DNA of 64,000 nt from Cohnella terricola (GTDB lineage Bacteria; Bacillota; Bacilli; Paenibacillales; Paenibacillaceae), in NCBI RefSeq assembly GCF_007786475.1, contig NZ_VNJJ01000017.1, positions 28,320 to 92,319 of the forward strand, in the 5' to 3' direction. The notes under the pieces are model-generated. The model had not been told where the DNA came from and made no database searches. It saw nothing but the letters and a program-made list of their open reading frames with translations. Below, piece after piece: positions 15,399 to 23,997 of this stretch (positions are counted from its first letter, which is position 1; the number at the start of each line of letters is the position of its first letter). The translations under genes and the position numbers were made by a program.

Positions 15399-16244
15399 AT
15401 GGATTTTACCGCCATAATTCTCGTGATTGTTTCTGGTTTATTTCATTCAATATGGAATGTATTTACAAAGCGGAGTGTAAATAAAGATGTATTTTTGTGG
15501 TTTTGTCAGTGGGCGGCCATTATTATTTTTCTTCCTTTTCTTCTAATAGAAATAAGATCGATTACTTCAGTTTCAGCTAGTGGGTTATTGTTGGTATTGC
15601 TAAGCATGCTGTTTCATGGTCTATATGTAATATTGCTTGCACGAGCATATGTGGTTGGAGATCTCTCTCAGGTATACCCAATCATGCGTGGGACTAGCCC
15701 GTTATTAGTTCCGATCATTGGAATGATTGTACTTGATGAACGGCTGGGCTTAATTGGCGTTACGGGTGTGTTTATAATTGTAGCAGGGATATTTCTCAAT
15801 GGAGATTTTAAATCGTTTAGGAACTTGAAGAACTCAAACAAGGGAATCATTTATGCATTTTTAGTAGGATGTATGATAACTTTGTATACAATACTTGATA
15901 AAATAACCTTGAAATACATACCACCAATTACGTTAAACGAAGCGACTAATCTCGGGAACATAATCGCTTTATCCTTTTTTGTTATGAAATCAGGAGCTGT
16001 TTGCAGAGAATGGACGGTCAATTGGCGAACGATTTTGTTAGGTGGAATTTTAGCACCAGGTGGATATATTCTATTTCTGAAGGCAATAGAGTTTGGGTCT
16101 GTTTCACAACTGGCTCCGATGCGAGAAGTAGGTACGGTCTTTGGAACTTTGTTTGGAATTTTGATATTGAAGGAATCAAAAGGATTAAGAAGAATAATAG
16201 CATCAATATTGATTACATTAGGAATTATTTTTCTTGCTCAGTGA
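15399..16244 (+). CDS. EamA/DMT-family membrane transporter
   Basis: 281 aa from the ATG at 15399, preceded by GCAGGTG; the frame opens earlier, inside the attC-like site. About ten hydrophobic segments form two EamA repeats. YPIMRGTSPLLVPIIGMIVL (first repeat) and the SVSQLAPMREVGTVFGTLFG segment (second repeat) are the usual conserved end of each repeat. It is probably an exporter of metabolites or drugs in the inner membrane. The substrate is unknown. Confidence 0.88.
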   Translation: MDFTAIILVIVSGLFHSIWNVFTKRSVNKDVFLWFCQWAAIIIFLPFLLIEIRSITSVSASGLLLVLLSMLFHGLYVILLARAYVVGDLSQVYPIMRGTSPLLVPIIGMIVLDERLGLIGVTGVFIIVAGIFLNGDFKSFRNLKNSNKGIIYAFLVGCMITLYTILDKITLKYIPPITLNEATNLGNIIALSFFVMKSGAVCREWTVNWRTILLGGILAPGGYILFLKAIEFGSVSQLAPMREVGTVFGTLFGILILKESKGLRRIIASILITLGIIFLAQ

Positions 16245-16283
16245 GGCATTTTGGAGAAGGGGATCAGGCGCACACACTAACGA

Positions 16284-16381
16284 AGCTAACTGTTCAATAC
16301 AGCCGGACCTATTCGATCGAATAAAGTTCGATCTTTGGAATCCTTAAGCCTCTCGGCGTCGTAAATACAAGAACTTTAGAT
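16284..16381 (+). repeat. attC-like site with mutated crossover base
   Basis: AGCTAAC 16284-16290 and TTCAAT nearby form the left half. On the right, CGTAAAT then CTTTAGAT replaces the usual CGTTAGAT, so the G of the G^TT crossover point is lost. Confidence 0.5.
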
Positions 16382-16416
16382 GAAATATCTTTTTAGTACT
16401 CAAAGGACGTGAGACC

Positions 16417-16794
16417 ATGAAAGATCTGATTAATACCTGGGGATTGTATCCTTGGTTCAATGAAGACGGCGGAGAACTAATTCATCCAGAAGATATAAGG
16501 CAGTTTACACCAAATAACACTAAAGTATTTCACTGTATCGGGCTAGAAGATGAATACATGATTTTACAGTCTGCAACTGCACAATTCCGAGTGAACCCGG
16601 AAAACTATAAGAGACTTAATGTGCCTCTTTATCGGTTTAGAGATCAAATAGTAACAAATGATCAAGAAAGAATAGGAGAAATACATGAAATTGAGTGGCA
16701 TTATAGAGATAAGGAGTTTATTTACTATATAAGCGTAGAAGGGGTTAATAAGACAAGAAGATATAAAGAACACGAATTGAAAAGATATGAATGA
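16417..16794 (+). CDS. Hypothetical protein
   Basis: 125 aa, ATG after GGACGTGAGACC. It starts MKDLINTWGLYPWFNEDGG, then ELIHPEDIRQFTP and GEIHEIEWHYRDKEFIYYI, ending in basic KTRRYKEHELKRYE. It looks like a small cytosolic beta protein; I recall similar unnamed Paenibacillus/Bacillus proteins but no function. Its stop codon lies 3 bp before a type I central segment, so the left half of the following site is missing and the C-terminus may have been altered. Confidence 0.65.
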   Translation: MKDLINTWGLYPWFNEDGGELIHPEDIRQFTPNNTKVFHCIGLEDEYMILQSATAQFRVNPENYKRLNVPLYRFRDQIVTNDQERIGEIHEIEWHYRDKEFIYYISVEGVNKTRRYKEHELKRYE

Positions 16795-16796
16795 AG

Positions 16797-16915
16797 CGAA
16801 TTCAGATACTGGGAAGCGTGATCAGCCAGACACATCCAACTCCCTAACCGCATCGCAGCCGCCCTTTTGGGCGTGCTTAAGGGGGTTGAACGTCGTGAAT
16901 ACAAGAACGTTAGCT
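16797..16915 (+). repeat. attC-like site, type I centre plus right half
   Basis: The central CGAATTCAGATACTGGGAAG starts 4 bp after the stop of the preceding gene. L' CGTGAAT is at 16894-16900 and R' GTTAGCT at 16909-16915. An inner CCAACTCCCTAA / TTAAGGGGGTTG stem is visible. Confidence 0.6.
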
Positions 16916-16950
16916 GAAATCTTATTTAATTGAAAAGGGAGAATTAAAAA

Positions 16951-17505
16951 ATGAATTTAGATAAGTTTTTGAAAACTTTTCCGCCCGATTATTTTGTTAA
17001 GCCTATAAGAGATAAATTACCTAGTTCATTACCGGTACCATTACTAGGTTTATTTGAGAAGATTGGTGCTGGTAAATACAGAAAAGGAATTATTGAAATC
17101 GTAGACTCTGAGGAATATAGACCTACACTTGAAACGTGGCTTGGAAGAAAAGCGCCGAATTATTTTCCTCTAGCATTAAGTGCATTTGGAGATCTTTATT
17201 ATTATAGAAAGTTAACCGATACGGATGAAGATGTTTGCGTTCTTTCCCCACATTATCGTTCAATAAATACATGTGTTTGGAGTCTTAATTCATTTTTGAA
17301 TGAATATTTAACAGATGATGAAGTAATAAAAAGTAAGTTAAGAGAAGATTTGTTTATGAAGTCGGTCAATAAATTAGGGGCTCTCGATGTTGGAGAAATT
17401 TTTTATTTTGAGCCAGCATTAATATTAGGTGGAGCAGAGGAACTCCAATTTGTTAGTAAAGGTAAAGCAAAAGTACATTTGGACATTTTATTTCAGATAG
17501 GATGA
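16951..17505 (+). CDS. GAD-like / DUF1851 (Tdi1-type) immunity-like protein
   Basis: 184 aa, ATG after AAAGGGAGAA. The N-terminal LDKFLKTFPPDYFVKPI is the GAD-like start. The C-terminal YFEPALILGGAEELQFVSKG and KVHLDILFQIG match the DUF1851 domain found in T6SS immunity protein Tdi1 and relatives. No toxin gene is adjacent, so this would be an orphan immunity-like gene. Bacillota lack a T6SS, so any cognate toxin would be delivered another way. Assignment rests on motif recall. Confidence 0.72.
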   Translation: MNLDKFLKTFPPDYFVKPIRDKLPSSLPVPLLGLFEKIGAGKYRKGIIEIVDSEEYRPTLETWLGRKAPNYFPLALSAFGDLYYYRKLTDTDEDVCVLSPHYRSINTCVWSLNSFLNEYLTDDEVIKSKLREDLFMKSVNKLGALDVGEIFYFEPALILGGAEELQFVSKGKAKVHLDILFQIG

Positions 17506-17581
17506 ATATATTTATTTTTGTTGGGTTAAATAAAATACCCTGCGAGGCTAAGTCCGTTGGACCCGGCGCAGACAAGAGCGG

Positions 17582-18427
17582 GTGAGTCTAATACGTTTTG
17601 ATCTTATATCTGATATTCATTTGGATTTTTGGGTTGAAAACACTAGTAATCATTCAAAGCAAGATAAAAGGCTTGATAAGTTTATTGATAATATTTTACC
17701 AGACAATCTTTCGAATACTTTAATAATAGCTGGAGACATTGGCCACTATAATATTCAAAATATTAGATTTCTTGAAAAAGTGAAGAAGTACTATCCGTAC
17801 ATACTTATAGTGCCAGGTAATCATGATTATTACTTAATTTCAAAATCCACAAAGAACAAATATAAGCGGAATTCAATTAACAGATTCCTTGAAATGAAAA
17901 CAATGGCAGAACAAATATCCGGTATTAGTTATCTTGATGGAAATCTGGTGGAGATCGATGGTATTGTATATGGCGGTTGTGGCATGTGGTATGACTTTGA
18001 ATATGGACTACAGCAATTGAAAGCAGATTGGAATAGGGTTTTTGATAATTGGAAGTCAATATCAAATGATTCTGTATTAATCGAAGGATTGCCTCGCAGG
18101 GTAGAAGCAATGTTCATGAAAGAAAAAGCAAAACTAATGAAGATATTGAATATTTCAGACGTTGTAGTAACTCATATCTCGCCTGATTGGTCTAAGGTAC
18201 CCAAAAGTAAGGAAATGGATTTGTCCAATAGCTTTTATTACTTTAATGGTAAGGAATTTTTATCGGAATTAAAGGGACGAGTATGGTGTTATGGGCACGT
18301 TCATAAGAGAACTGACTATTTAAATGACGGTTGTAGATTAATTAATGCATCTTTAGGATATCCCGATGAAAACAACAATCTCCCTCAAAGAATTATGAAC
18401 GTAACACAAACATCGTCGAGAACATAA
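17582..18427 (+). CDS. Calcineurin-like metallophosphoesterase
   Basis: 281 aa, GTG start. All phosphoesterase motifs are present: DLISDIHLDFW (Asp11, His13), IAGDIGHYN, VPGNHDYY, VVTHISPDW and YGHVHKRTD. It is cytosolic. The substrate may be a nucleotide or RNA; unknown. The last residues (NVTQTSSRT) are encoded inside the right half of an attC-like site, so the natural C-terminus has probably been cut and the stop is supplied by the junction. Confidence 0.87.
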   Translation: MSLIRFDLISDIHLDFWVENTSNHSKQDKRLDKFIDNILPDNLSNTLIIAGDIGHYNIQNIRFLEKVKKYYPYILIVPGNHDYYLISKSTKNKYKRNSINRFLEMKTMAEQISGISYLDGNLVEIDGIVYGGCGMWYDFEYGLQQLKADWNRVFDNWKSISNDSVLIEGLPRRVEAMFMKEKAKLMKILNISDVVVTHISPDWSKVPKSKEMDLSNSFYYFNGKEFLSELKGRVWCYGHVHKRTDYLNDGCRLINASLGYPDENNNLPQRIMNVTQTSSRT

Positions 18428-18438
18428 GAACGTTATCG
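18399..18438 (+). repeat. attC-like right half-site overlapping gene end
   Basis: ACGTAAC 18399-18405 may be a collapsed left core. CGTCGAGAAC then GTTATCG at 18432-18438 forms the right half. The arms and the central segment are missing. Confidence 0.45.
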
Positions 18439-18461
18439 GAAATTCATTCAATACACAAGGA

Positions 18462-19052
18462 GTGATAAATATCAAAAGAAAAATACTTATTACAATTATT
18501 GTATTGCTTGTTGTAATAGGACTATCAACATTAACAGAAAAGAGAGCGTTTGCATGTAGTTGTGTAGGAGGGAGTGCAAAAGATAAATTAGAAAGCCATT
18601 CAGTTGTTTTTGTAGGAAAGGTAATTAAAAAAGGTGGCACAATAAAATCCCAGATTGGTGGATTAAGAGAGTATACATTTGATGTTCATAAAGCATGGAA
18701 AGGTGTTAGTTCTAATACGATTACGATCTATAGTTATGATGGAAGTGAAGCTTCTTGTGGGATGCAGTTTATTCTGGGTGAGAGTTATTTGGTTTTTTCA
18801 AATTTAGATAAAGATGAATCACTGCAAACTAATTACTGTAGTGGAAATTTACTTGTTTCACAAGCTGAAAACGAAATAAAACAGTTAGGAATAGGAACGA
18901 CGTTTAGTGCGGAGGAAGATATACTAATAGTTACGGAAAAGGAAAATGATAAAGGATCAATGTATGTTCCGGTTTTGGGAGTCGGAATACTTATTCTAAT
19001 ATCAATTTTACTTTATTGGAGATTTAAGAAGAGAACTTTAAAGACCAGGTGA
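18462..19052 (+). CDS. TIMP/netrin-like secreted protein with C-terminal membrane anchor
   Basis: 196 aa as drawn from GTG 18462, but AAGGAG (18457-18462) overlaps that codon; the codon at normal distance is ATC (18471). It has an N-terminal signal peptide (LITIIVLLVVIGL) ending RAFA-CSC, so the mature protein would start with Cys-Ser-Cys (Cys32, Cys34), as in TIMP-like NTR domains. SHSVVFVGKV and GESYLVFSNL are typical. The C-terminal VPVLGVGILILISILLYW is a membrane anchor. It is an extracellular protein of unknown role, and the last cassette-like gene of array 1. Confidence 0.75.
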   Translation: MINIKRKILITIIVLLVVIGLSTLTEKRAFACSCVGGSAKDKLESHSVVFVGKVIKKGGTIKSQIGGLREYTFDVHKAWKGVSSNTITIYSYDGSEASCGMQFILGESYLVFSNLDKDESLQTNYCSGNLLVSQAENEIKQLGIGTTFSAEEDILIVTEKENDKGSMYVPVLGVGILILISILLYWRFKKRTLKTR

Positions 19053-19236
19053 AACCTCACATATTTCATATGAACCAATCAGGATATATATAGATTCTTA
19101 TAACCCACCGATTCCGAACTTTGCTCCTCACGGCAATATCATAGCTTCTTGCTGCCGCCGCCGGATTACTCTATTTATTGAAGAATCGACTATCTTTCCA
19201 TAAGCTTGTCGTAGCGAAAAGAGACAATAAACCGAT

Positions 19237-19264
19237 TATAATAGAATAAGTAAAAGCGCTTTCG
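19237..19264 (+). promoter_or_regulatory. -10 box and cre-like CcpA site before the response regulator
   Basis: TATAAT at 19237-19242 is followed by TAAAAGCGCTTTCG at 19251-19264, which fits the CcpA cre consensus TGNAAGCGNTTNCA at all defined bases but two and has a perfect AAAGCGCTTT core. A CcpA site just downstream of the start would give carbon catabolite repression of the regulator and so of the sugar operon. The -35 is unclear. The rest of 19053-19328 shows nothing else. Confidence 0.5.
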
Positions 19265-19328
19265 ACGTTTCGTTAAATAAAGGCCGCGGCCTATACACAC
19301 TTTGGCATTTTCTTCGGGGAGGACGCCT

Positions 19329-20969
19329 ATGTACAAGCTGATCATCGTGGATGACGAGTATTCGACGCGCAACGGCCTGAAACTTTGCATCCATTGGTTC
19401 GATTACGGCATTGAAATCGCCGGGGAGGCCGAGAACGGCAACAAGGGGCTAGAGCTGGCCGACCGGGTTCAGCCGGACATTGTGCTGACCGATGTGAAGA
19501 TGCCGGGCATGGACGGGATCGAGATGGTGAAACGGTTGAAGGAACGCCATCCCGATACGAAGATCGTATTCATCAGCGGTTACGACGATATTGAATATTT
19601 GAAATCAGCGATGAAGATGGATGCGGTGGACTACATCCTGAAGCCCGTTAATCTGCAGGAATTGACCACGGTCATCGAGAAAATCATGGCGATGTCGAAG
19701 CGGGAAGAAAACCGGAAGGATATGCTTCAGCAGTTATCCGCCAAGCTGAACGAGAGCATCCCGCTGTTGAGGGAGAAGTTTTTCGTCCAACTGATCAAGG
19801 ACGGCAACATGGACCGCGCTTCGACGGAGAAGCGCATCGATTTCCTCGACTTGCTGCTGCCCTACCAGGCGCCTTACTGTGCAATCATCATCGGCATTGA
19901 CAACCCGCGGACCGTATTTGAGAAGATGCCCGAGCAGAATACACAGCTCATTTCCTTTGCCATTCAAAATATATGCCGGGAAGTCATCGAGGCGCGCGCC
20001 TCCGGCAGCGTGTTCGAGCATCAACGGGGAGAATACGTGCTGATCGTGGAATTGCCGGAGAATGAAGGGGAAGAGATCATCTTTCCCCTGGTAAGCGAAT
20101 TGATGGCCAGTCTGAACGGGTTCCTGAATCGGATGATCGGCGGAATCAGCCTGACGATCGGCATCGGCGGTACGGTCGAGCATCTGGGGCGATTGGCCGA
20201 CAGCTACCAGATGGCGTCGGACGCGATCGAGCGCAAACTGTTTCTCGGCAAAAATCAGGTCGTGACCTTCGACGCGATGGCAGCGCGCAAGGATGTCGAT
20301 TACCGCGCCATTAACGAACGAATGACATCGCTTTCCTCCGTGCTCAAAACGGGCAATGCCGGCCAGGTGTCGCAACGGCTGGATGCGCTGTTTGAAGAAT
20401 TGCGCGGCAGCTCGGGAATCGGCTATATCGATTGTCAGCGGATAGGCTTGCAGGTACTGCTTGTCGCCTCGCAGTTTCTATCCGAGTCCGGCATTCGTGC
20501 GGGCGATCTAGGCGAACGGGAGTCCGAAGCCTGGGCGCAACTGATGAAGCTGGAGACGCTGGACGATATGAGCCATCATTTAATGGTGTACTTAACGCAG
20601 GTATGCGAACGGATAGAGCATCGGGAAGAAAGAAAAATACCGGAAGTCATTACGGAAATCATGCGCATCATCCAGGAGCGGTTCTCCGAAAATTTGACGA
20701 TTGCGGACATTGCTTCGCAAGTGTATCTGGCCAAAACGTATATTTGCCTATTGTTCAAGCAGGAGACCGGAGAGACGATCAACGAATATATAACAAGAGT
20801 CAGAATGGAGAAAGCGAAGGAATTGTTGAACGGCACGGACCGCAAGCTGGCAGAGATATGCACGGCGATCGGCTATGCGGAGCCAAGTTATTTCACCAAG
20901 CAATTCCGCAAATTTACGGGCATGAATCCGAGCGACTACCGGGACATCCAGAGGAGGACGAGCGGATGA
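19329..20969 (+). CDS. AraC-type response regulator
   Basis: 546 aa from the ATG at 19329 (GGGGAGG upstream; the frame is open back to 19302). The receiver domain has the acidic pair in VDDE, phospho-acceptor Asp55 in IVLTDVKMPG, and Lys in YILKPV near residue 105. A long middle domain of the YesN type follows. Two AraC helix-turn-helix units at the C-terminus end GYAEPSYFTKQFRKFTGM. Expected to activate the downstream permease and binding-protein genes when phosphorylated by the neighbouring kinase. GC-rich, unlike the array before it. Confidence 0.95.
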   Translation: MYKLIIVDDEYSTRNGLKLCIHWFDYGIEIAGEAENGNKGLELADRVQPDIVLTDVKMPGMDGIEMVKRLKERHPDTKIVFISGYDDIEYLKSAMKMDAVDYILKPVNLQELTTVIEKIMAMSKREENRKDMLQQLSAKLNESIPLLREKFFVQLIKDGNMDRASTEKRIDFLDLLLPYQAPYCAIIIGIDNPRTVFEKMPEQNTQLISFAIQNICREVIEARASGSVFEHQRGEYVLIVELPENEGEEIIFPLVSELMASLNGFLNRMIGGISLTIGIGGTVEHLGRLADSYQMASDAIERKLFLGKNQVVTFDAMAARKDVDYRAINERMTSLSSVLKTGNAGQVSQRLDALFEELRGSSGIGYIDCQRIGLQVLLVASQFLSESGIRAGDLGERESEAWAQLMKLETLDDMSHHLMVYLTQVCERIEHREERKIPEVITEIMRIIQERFSENLTIADIASQVYLAKTYICLLFKQETGETINEYITRVRMEKAKELLNGTDRKLAEICTAIGYAEPSYFTKQFRKFTGMNPSDYRDIQRRTSG

Positions 20970-21041
20970 ACAGGGTCAGGTGGCACGCTGCCTACTGCTG
21001 TAGGACATAAATGGACCTTCATGGCGGAGGTAAACAGAGCA

Positions 21042-22862
21042 ATGGGGATTTGGCGTAAATTACAGCTGTTGTGGCTCACCTACCGGAAAATGCTGCTGCT
21101 CTATCTCTTGGTTGTGTTGCTGCCGGCCGGCGTTATGCTGTATTACTATTTCGAGAAATCGGCCGATATTTTGGAACGACAGGTCACGCAGTCGATGCTG
21201 AAATCTGTCCAACAAGTGAAAATCAATCTGGATTATCGATTGTCCAAGGTAGGCGATATTTCCGATGCGCTGATTCTCAACTCCGATCTGTACGACATTC
21301 TCGCCCTCGATCCGCTTGTCGGCACCAGGTTCAGCCAAGTGGAAGAGGAGAAGAAGCTGGGTAACATGATCCGAGGTCTCCAAGGCAGCGATATTCTGAA
21401 AATCAAGCTGTACGTTAACGCAGACAAAATGTACGCGGGCGAGCACGTTAACTTTTTCAGTCTCGACCTTGCGCGGCAGATGCCGTGGTATGACGATGTG
21501 ATCGGGCGCAATGGCGCAGTGGAGTGGGTTCCGACGCATGTCGAGAATTATATCAGTACGCCCGGAGAGGTCCGGGTATTCTCGTCTGCTCGCATGATTC
21601 GGGACCCGAACGAATATGCCCGCATTATCGGCATTCTGATGCTGGACATGCCGGAAGCCAATCTTGCCGCCATTCTGAACGATGCCGAGCTGGACGCTTC
21701 CAATCGGAACATGTATATCGTCGATCAAGACGGCGTTATCGTATCCCACGGGCAACCGGACAAAATCGGAAGCAAGCTTCCGGTGCCGGAATCCGTCAGT
21801 TTTTCCGGCAAACGGCCGTCCGGCATCGAGAAGTTTGTGATGAACGGGCAGCCCTATTTCATGATTCACGCCGCGCTGGGCGCAGGCGGATGGAGCGTTG
21901 TGTCCTTGCTGCCCGCTCGTCAGATCAACCACACGAACAACGATTTCAATTTAGGATTTTCGCTTGTTTTGACTTTGTCGCTGGTGCTGCTGTTTATTCT
22001 TGGCGCTTTCCTTGTTTTCGTGCATGTCACCCGCGGTACGATCAACCGTGTTCGCCATATTACCGAGCAATTGCGGGAGCGCGGCGCTGCCATGATCGAA
22101 GAAGGGATTCCCCATCGCAGCGGAGTCGTCATCCGACTGGAGAAGAGCGTGGCGCACATGCTATCGACGTTCCAGCATCTGCTAGAAGACAATTACCGCG
22201 TCAAGGAACAGGAGAAGGAAGCGAGATTTCGGGCTTTGCAGGCGCAGATCAATCCGCATTTTCTGTACAACGCGCTTGATACGATCAATTGGATGGCGTT
22301 GACCAAGGGCGCACACGACATCAGCCGGATGCTGAACATGCTGGCGCAGTATTTTCGGCTTACCTTGAGCAAGGGCAAGGACATCGTGTCGCTGGAGGAC
22401 GAGATGAACCTGGCGCGGGCCTATCTGGAAATCCAGAAGCAGCGATTCCACAGCTTCGATTACGCGGTGGAGTGTCCGGCGGCCCTGTCCGATCTGCTCA
22501 TTCCCAAGCTGTCGATTCAGCCGCTGATCGAAAACGCGATTTTGCACGGCATACAGGGCATCGAAGGACATTACGGCAGCATTCGAGTGGAGGCGGAGCC
22601 CGTTGCTGACGGCGGCGGATTCGTTATCCGGGTATCCGACGACGGAAACGGCATGAACGAAGATCAGGTGGCGCAGCTATATGCCAGTCTAGACGCCCCG
22701 CCGTCACCCTCGCCGTCCGGCTACGGTCTGTATAACGTATGGGAGCGCGTTCGTCTGTTCACCGGCGGCGAGGGCAGGCTGCACTTTCGGTCGGCGCCGG
22801 GAGAAGGGACGACCGTAAGCCTGTCTTTGCCAGAGCGCATCGAGCCTGAAGGCTCGCAGTAG
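21042..22862 (+). CDS. Cache/HAMP sensor histidine kinase (YesM-like)
   Basis: 606 aa from the ATG at 21042 (GGAGG at 11 bp). A first membrane helix near residues 15-37, an extracellular cache-like domain, a second helix around 305-330, HAMP, then a His_kinase domain with QAQINPHFLYNALD (His406) and an ATPase with SIQPLIENAILHG, VSDDGNGM and SGYGLYNV. It pairs with the preceding AraC-type regulator, from which it is separated by 72 bp. The pair is the standard sensor system for CUT1 oligosaccharide importers in Paenibacillaceae. Confidence 0.95.
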   Translation: MGIWRKLQLLWLTYRKMLLLYLLVVLLPAGVMLYYYFEKSADILERQVTQSMLKSVQQVKINLDYRLSKVGDISDALILNSDLYDILALDPLVGTRFSQVEEEKKLGNMIRGLQGSDILKIKLYVNADKMYAGEHVNFFSLDLARQMPWYDDVIGRNGAVEWVPTHVENYISTPGEVRVFSSARMIRDPNEYARIIGILMLDMPEANLAAILNDAELDASNRNMYIVDQDGVIVSHGQPDKIGSKLPVPESVSFSGKRPSGIEKFVMNGQPYFMIHAALGAGGWSVVSLLPARQINHTNNDFNLGFSLVLTLSLVLLFILGAFLVFVHVTRGTINRVRHITEQLRERGAAMIEEGIPHRSGVVIRLEKSVAHMLSTFQHLLEDNYRVKEQEKEARFRALQAQINPHFLYNALDTINWMALTKGAHDISRMLNMLAQYFRLTLSKGKDIVSLEDEMNLARAYLEIQKQRFHSFDYAVECPAALSDLLIPKLSIQPLIENAILHGIQGIEGHYGSIRVEAEPVADGGGFVIRVSDDGNGMNEDQVAQLYASLDAPPSPSPSGYGLYNVWERVRLFTGGEGRLHFRSAPGEGTTVSLSLPERIEPEGSQ

Positions 22863-22891
22863 GGAAAATCCGAATCGCAGAAGAACGTGAC

Positions 22892-22935
22892 AAGGCTGTC
22901 CGCAAGGCCGTAAGCAGGCCGGGGCAGCCTTTTTG
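22892..22935 (+). terminator. Rho-independent terminator after the kinase gene
   Basis: AAGGCTG 22892-22898 pairs with CAGCCTT 22925-22931, and T residues follow. It separates the regulator pair from the transporter operon. A TATGAT at 23018-23023 could be the -10 of the next operon. Confidence 0.65.
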
Positions 22936-23064
22936 CTGCGCTTGTCGCAGCATCCGACCTGAAGAATGTACCAGTAGCGTTGAATGATGTACCTCACGAC
23001 CGAGCGCCGCCGGCCGCTATGATAAAACCATGATCAAGCAGCGACGCTGGATGGGAGGGATAAC

Positions 23065-23979
23065 ATGAGGGGCCGTACCCAGTGGGTTTCTCAAGTCAGA
23101 CGCAATTACGATTTATACCTGTTACTTATTCCTGGACTCGTATTTTTGGCGATATTCAAATATACCCCGATATACGGTCTTGTGATCGCGTTTCAGGATT
23201 TTAACATTTTCAAGGGAATCGACGGCAGCGAGTGGGCCGGGCTAAAGCAGTTCGAGCGATTGTTCTCCTCCGACGATTTCGTCCGGGTCATGACAAACAC
23301 GCTGCTCATTAGCTTGTACAAGATCGTCATCCTGTTTCCGATTCCGATCGCGATCGCGATCTTCCTGAACGAAGTCGGAAAAATGTGGTTCAAGCGCACG
23401 ATTCAGACGATCATCTATTTGCCCCACTTTCTGTCGTGGGTCATCATCGCCGGGTTGTTCATCAACATCATGTCGCCCTCTACCGGCATTGTGAACAACA
23501 TTATCGAATTTTTCGGCGGTGAACCTATCAACTTCTTCATGGACAACAACTATTTTCGCAGTGTTGTCGTGGCGACGGCAGGGTGGAAGGAAGCGGGATG
23601 GAACGCCATCATATTCATCGCCGCGATCGCCGGGCTCGATCCTGAATTGTATGAGGCTTCGAAGCTGGACGGCGCCAGCCGCATTCAGCAGATTTTCACC
23701 ATTACGCTGCCCGGAATTGCCTCGACAATCGTGCTCATGTTCATTTTACGGATCGGTAATGTGCTGGAGGCGGGAACGGAACAAATTCTGCTGTTGTACA
23801 ACCCGACCGTCTACGAGACAGGCGACGTGATCGGCACTTATATTTACCGGATGGGGCTGACCTCGATGGAATACAGCTTCTCCACCGCTGTCGGACTGTT
23901 CGAATCGGTCATCGGGTTTTTCCTGGTCATCGGAGGCAACTGGATGGCCAAGCGGGTGACGGGCAAGGGCATATGGTAA
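23065..23979 (+). CDS. CUT1 sugar ABC transporter permease (LplB-like)
   Basis: 304 aa, GGGAGG upstream. About six membrane helices, and the permease EAA loop YEASKLDGASRIQQIFTITL near residue 195 that docks on the ATPase. The N-terminal LYLLLIPGLVFLAIFKYTPIYG is typical of the LplB/UgpA side of the heterodimer. It works with the next permease and the binding lipoprotein. The ATPase (MsmK/MsmX-type) is normally shared and encoded elsewhere, and none is present here. Confidence 0.93.
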   Translation: MRGRTQWVSQVRRNYDLYLLLIPGLVFLAIFKYTPIYGLVIAFQDFNIFKGIDGSEWAGLKQFERLFSSDDFVRVMTNTLLISLYKIVILFPIPIAIAIFLNEVGKMWFKRTIQTIIYLPHFLSWVIIAGLFINIMSPSTGIVNNIIEFFGGEPINFFMDNNYFRSVVVATAGWKEAGWNAIIFIAAIAGLDPELYEASKLDGASRIQQIFTITLPGIASTIVLMFILRIGNVLEAGTEQILLLYNPTVYETGDVIGTYIYRMGLTSMEYSFSTAVGLFESVIGFFLVIGGNWMAKRVTGKGIW

Positions 23980-23997
23980 CGAAGGAGGCGGACGAAG

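Noticed and set aside
3262..18438. CRISPR array, because short similar repeats recur
   Set aside because: Repeats are 0.5-2 kb apart, imperfect, palindromic across their whole length, and separated by genes; no cas gene is present.
19734..20375. 213-codon minus-strand frame inside the response regulator
   Set aside because: Shadow of a GC-rich gene; the sense frame has clear receiver and AraC domains and the antisense frame has no ribosome site.
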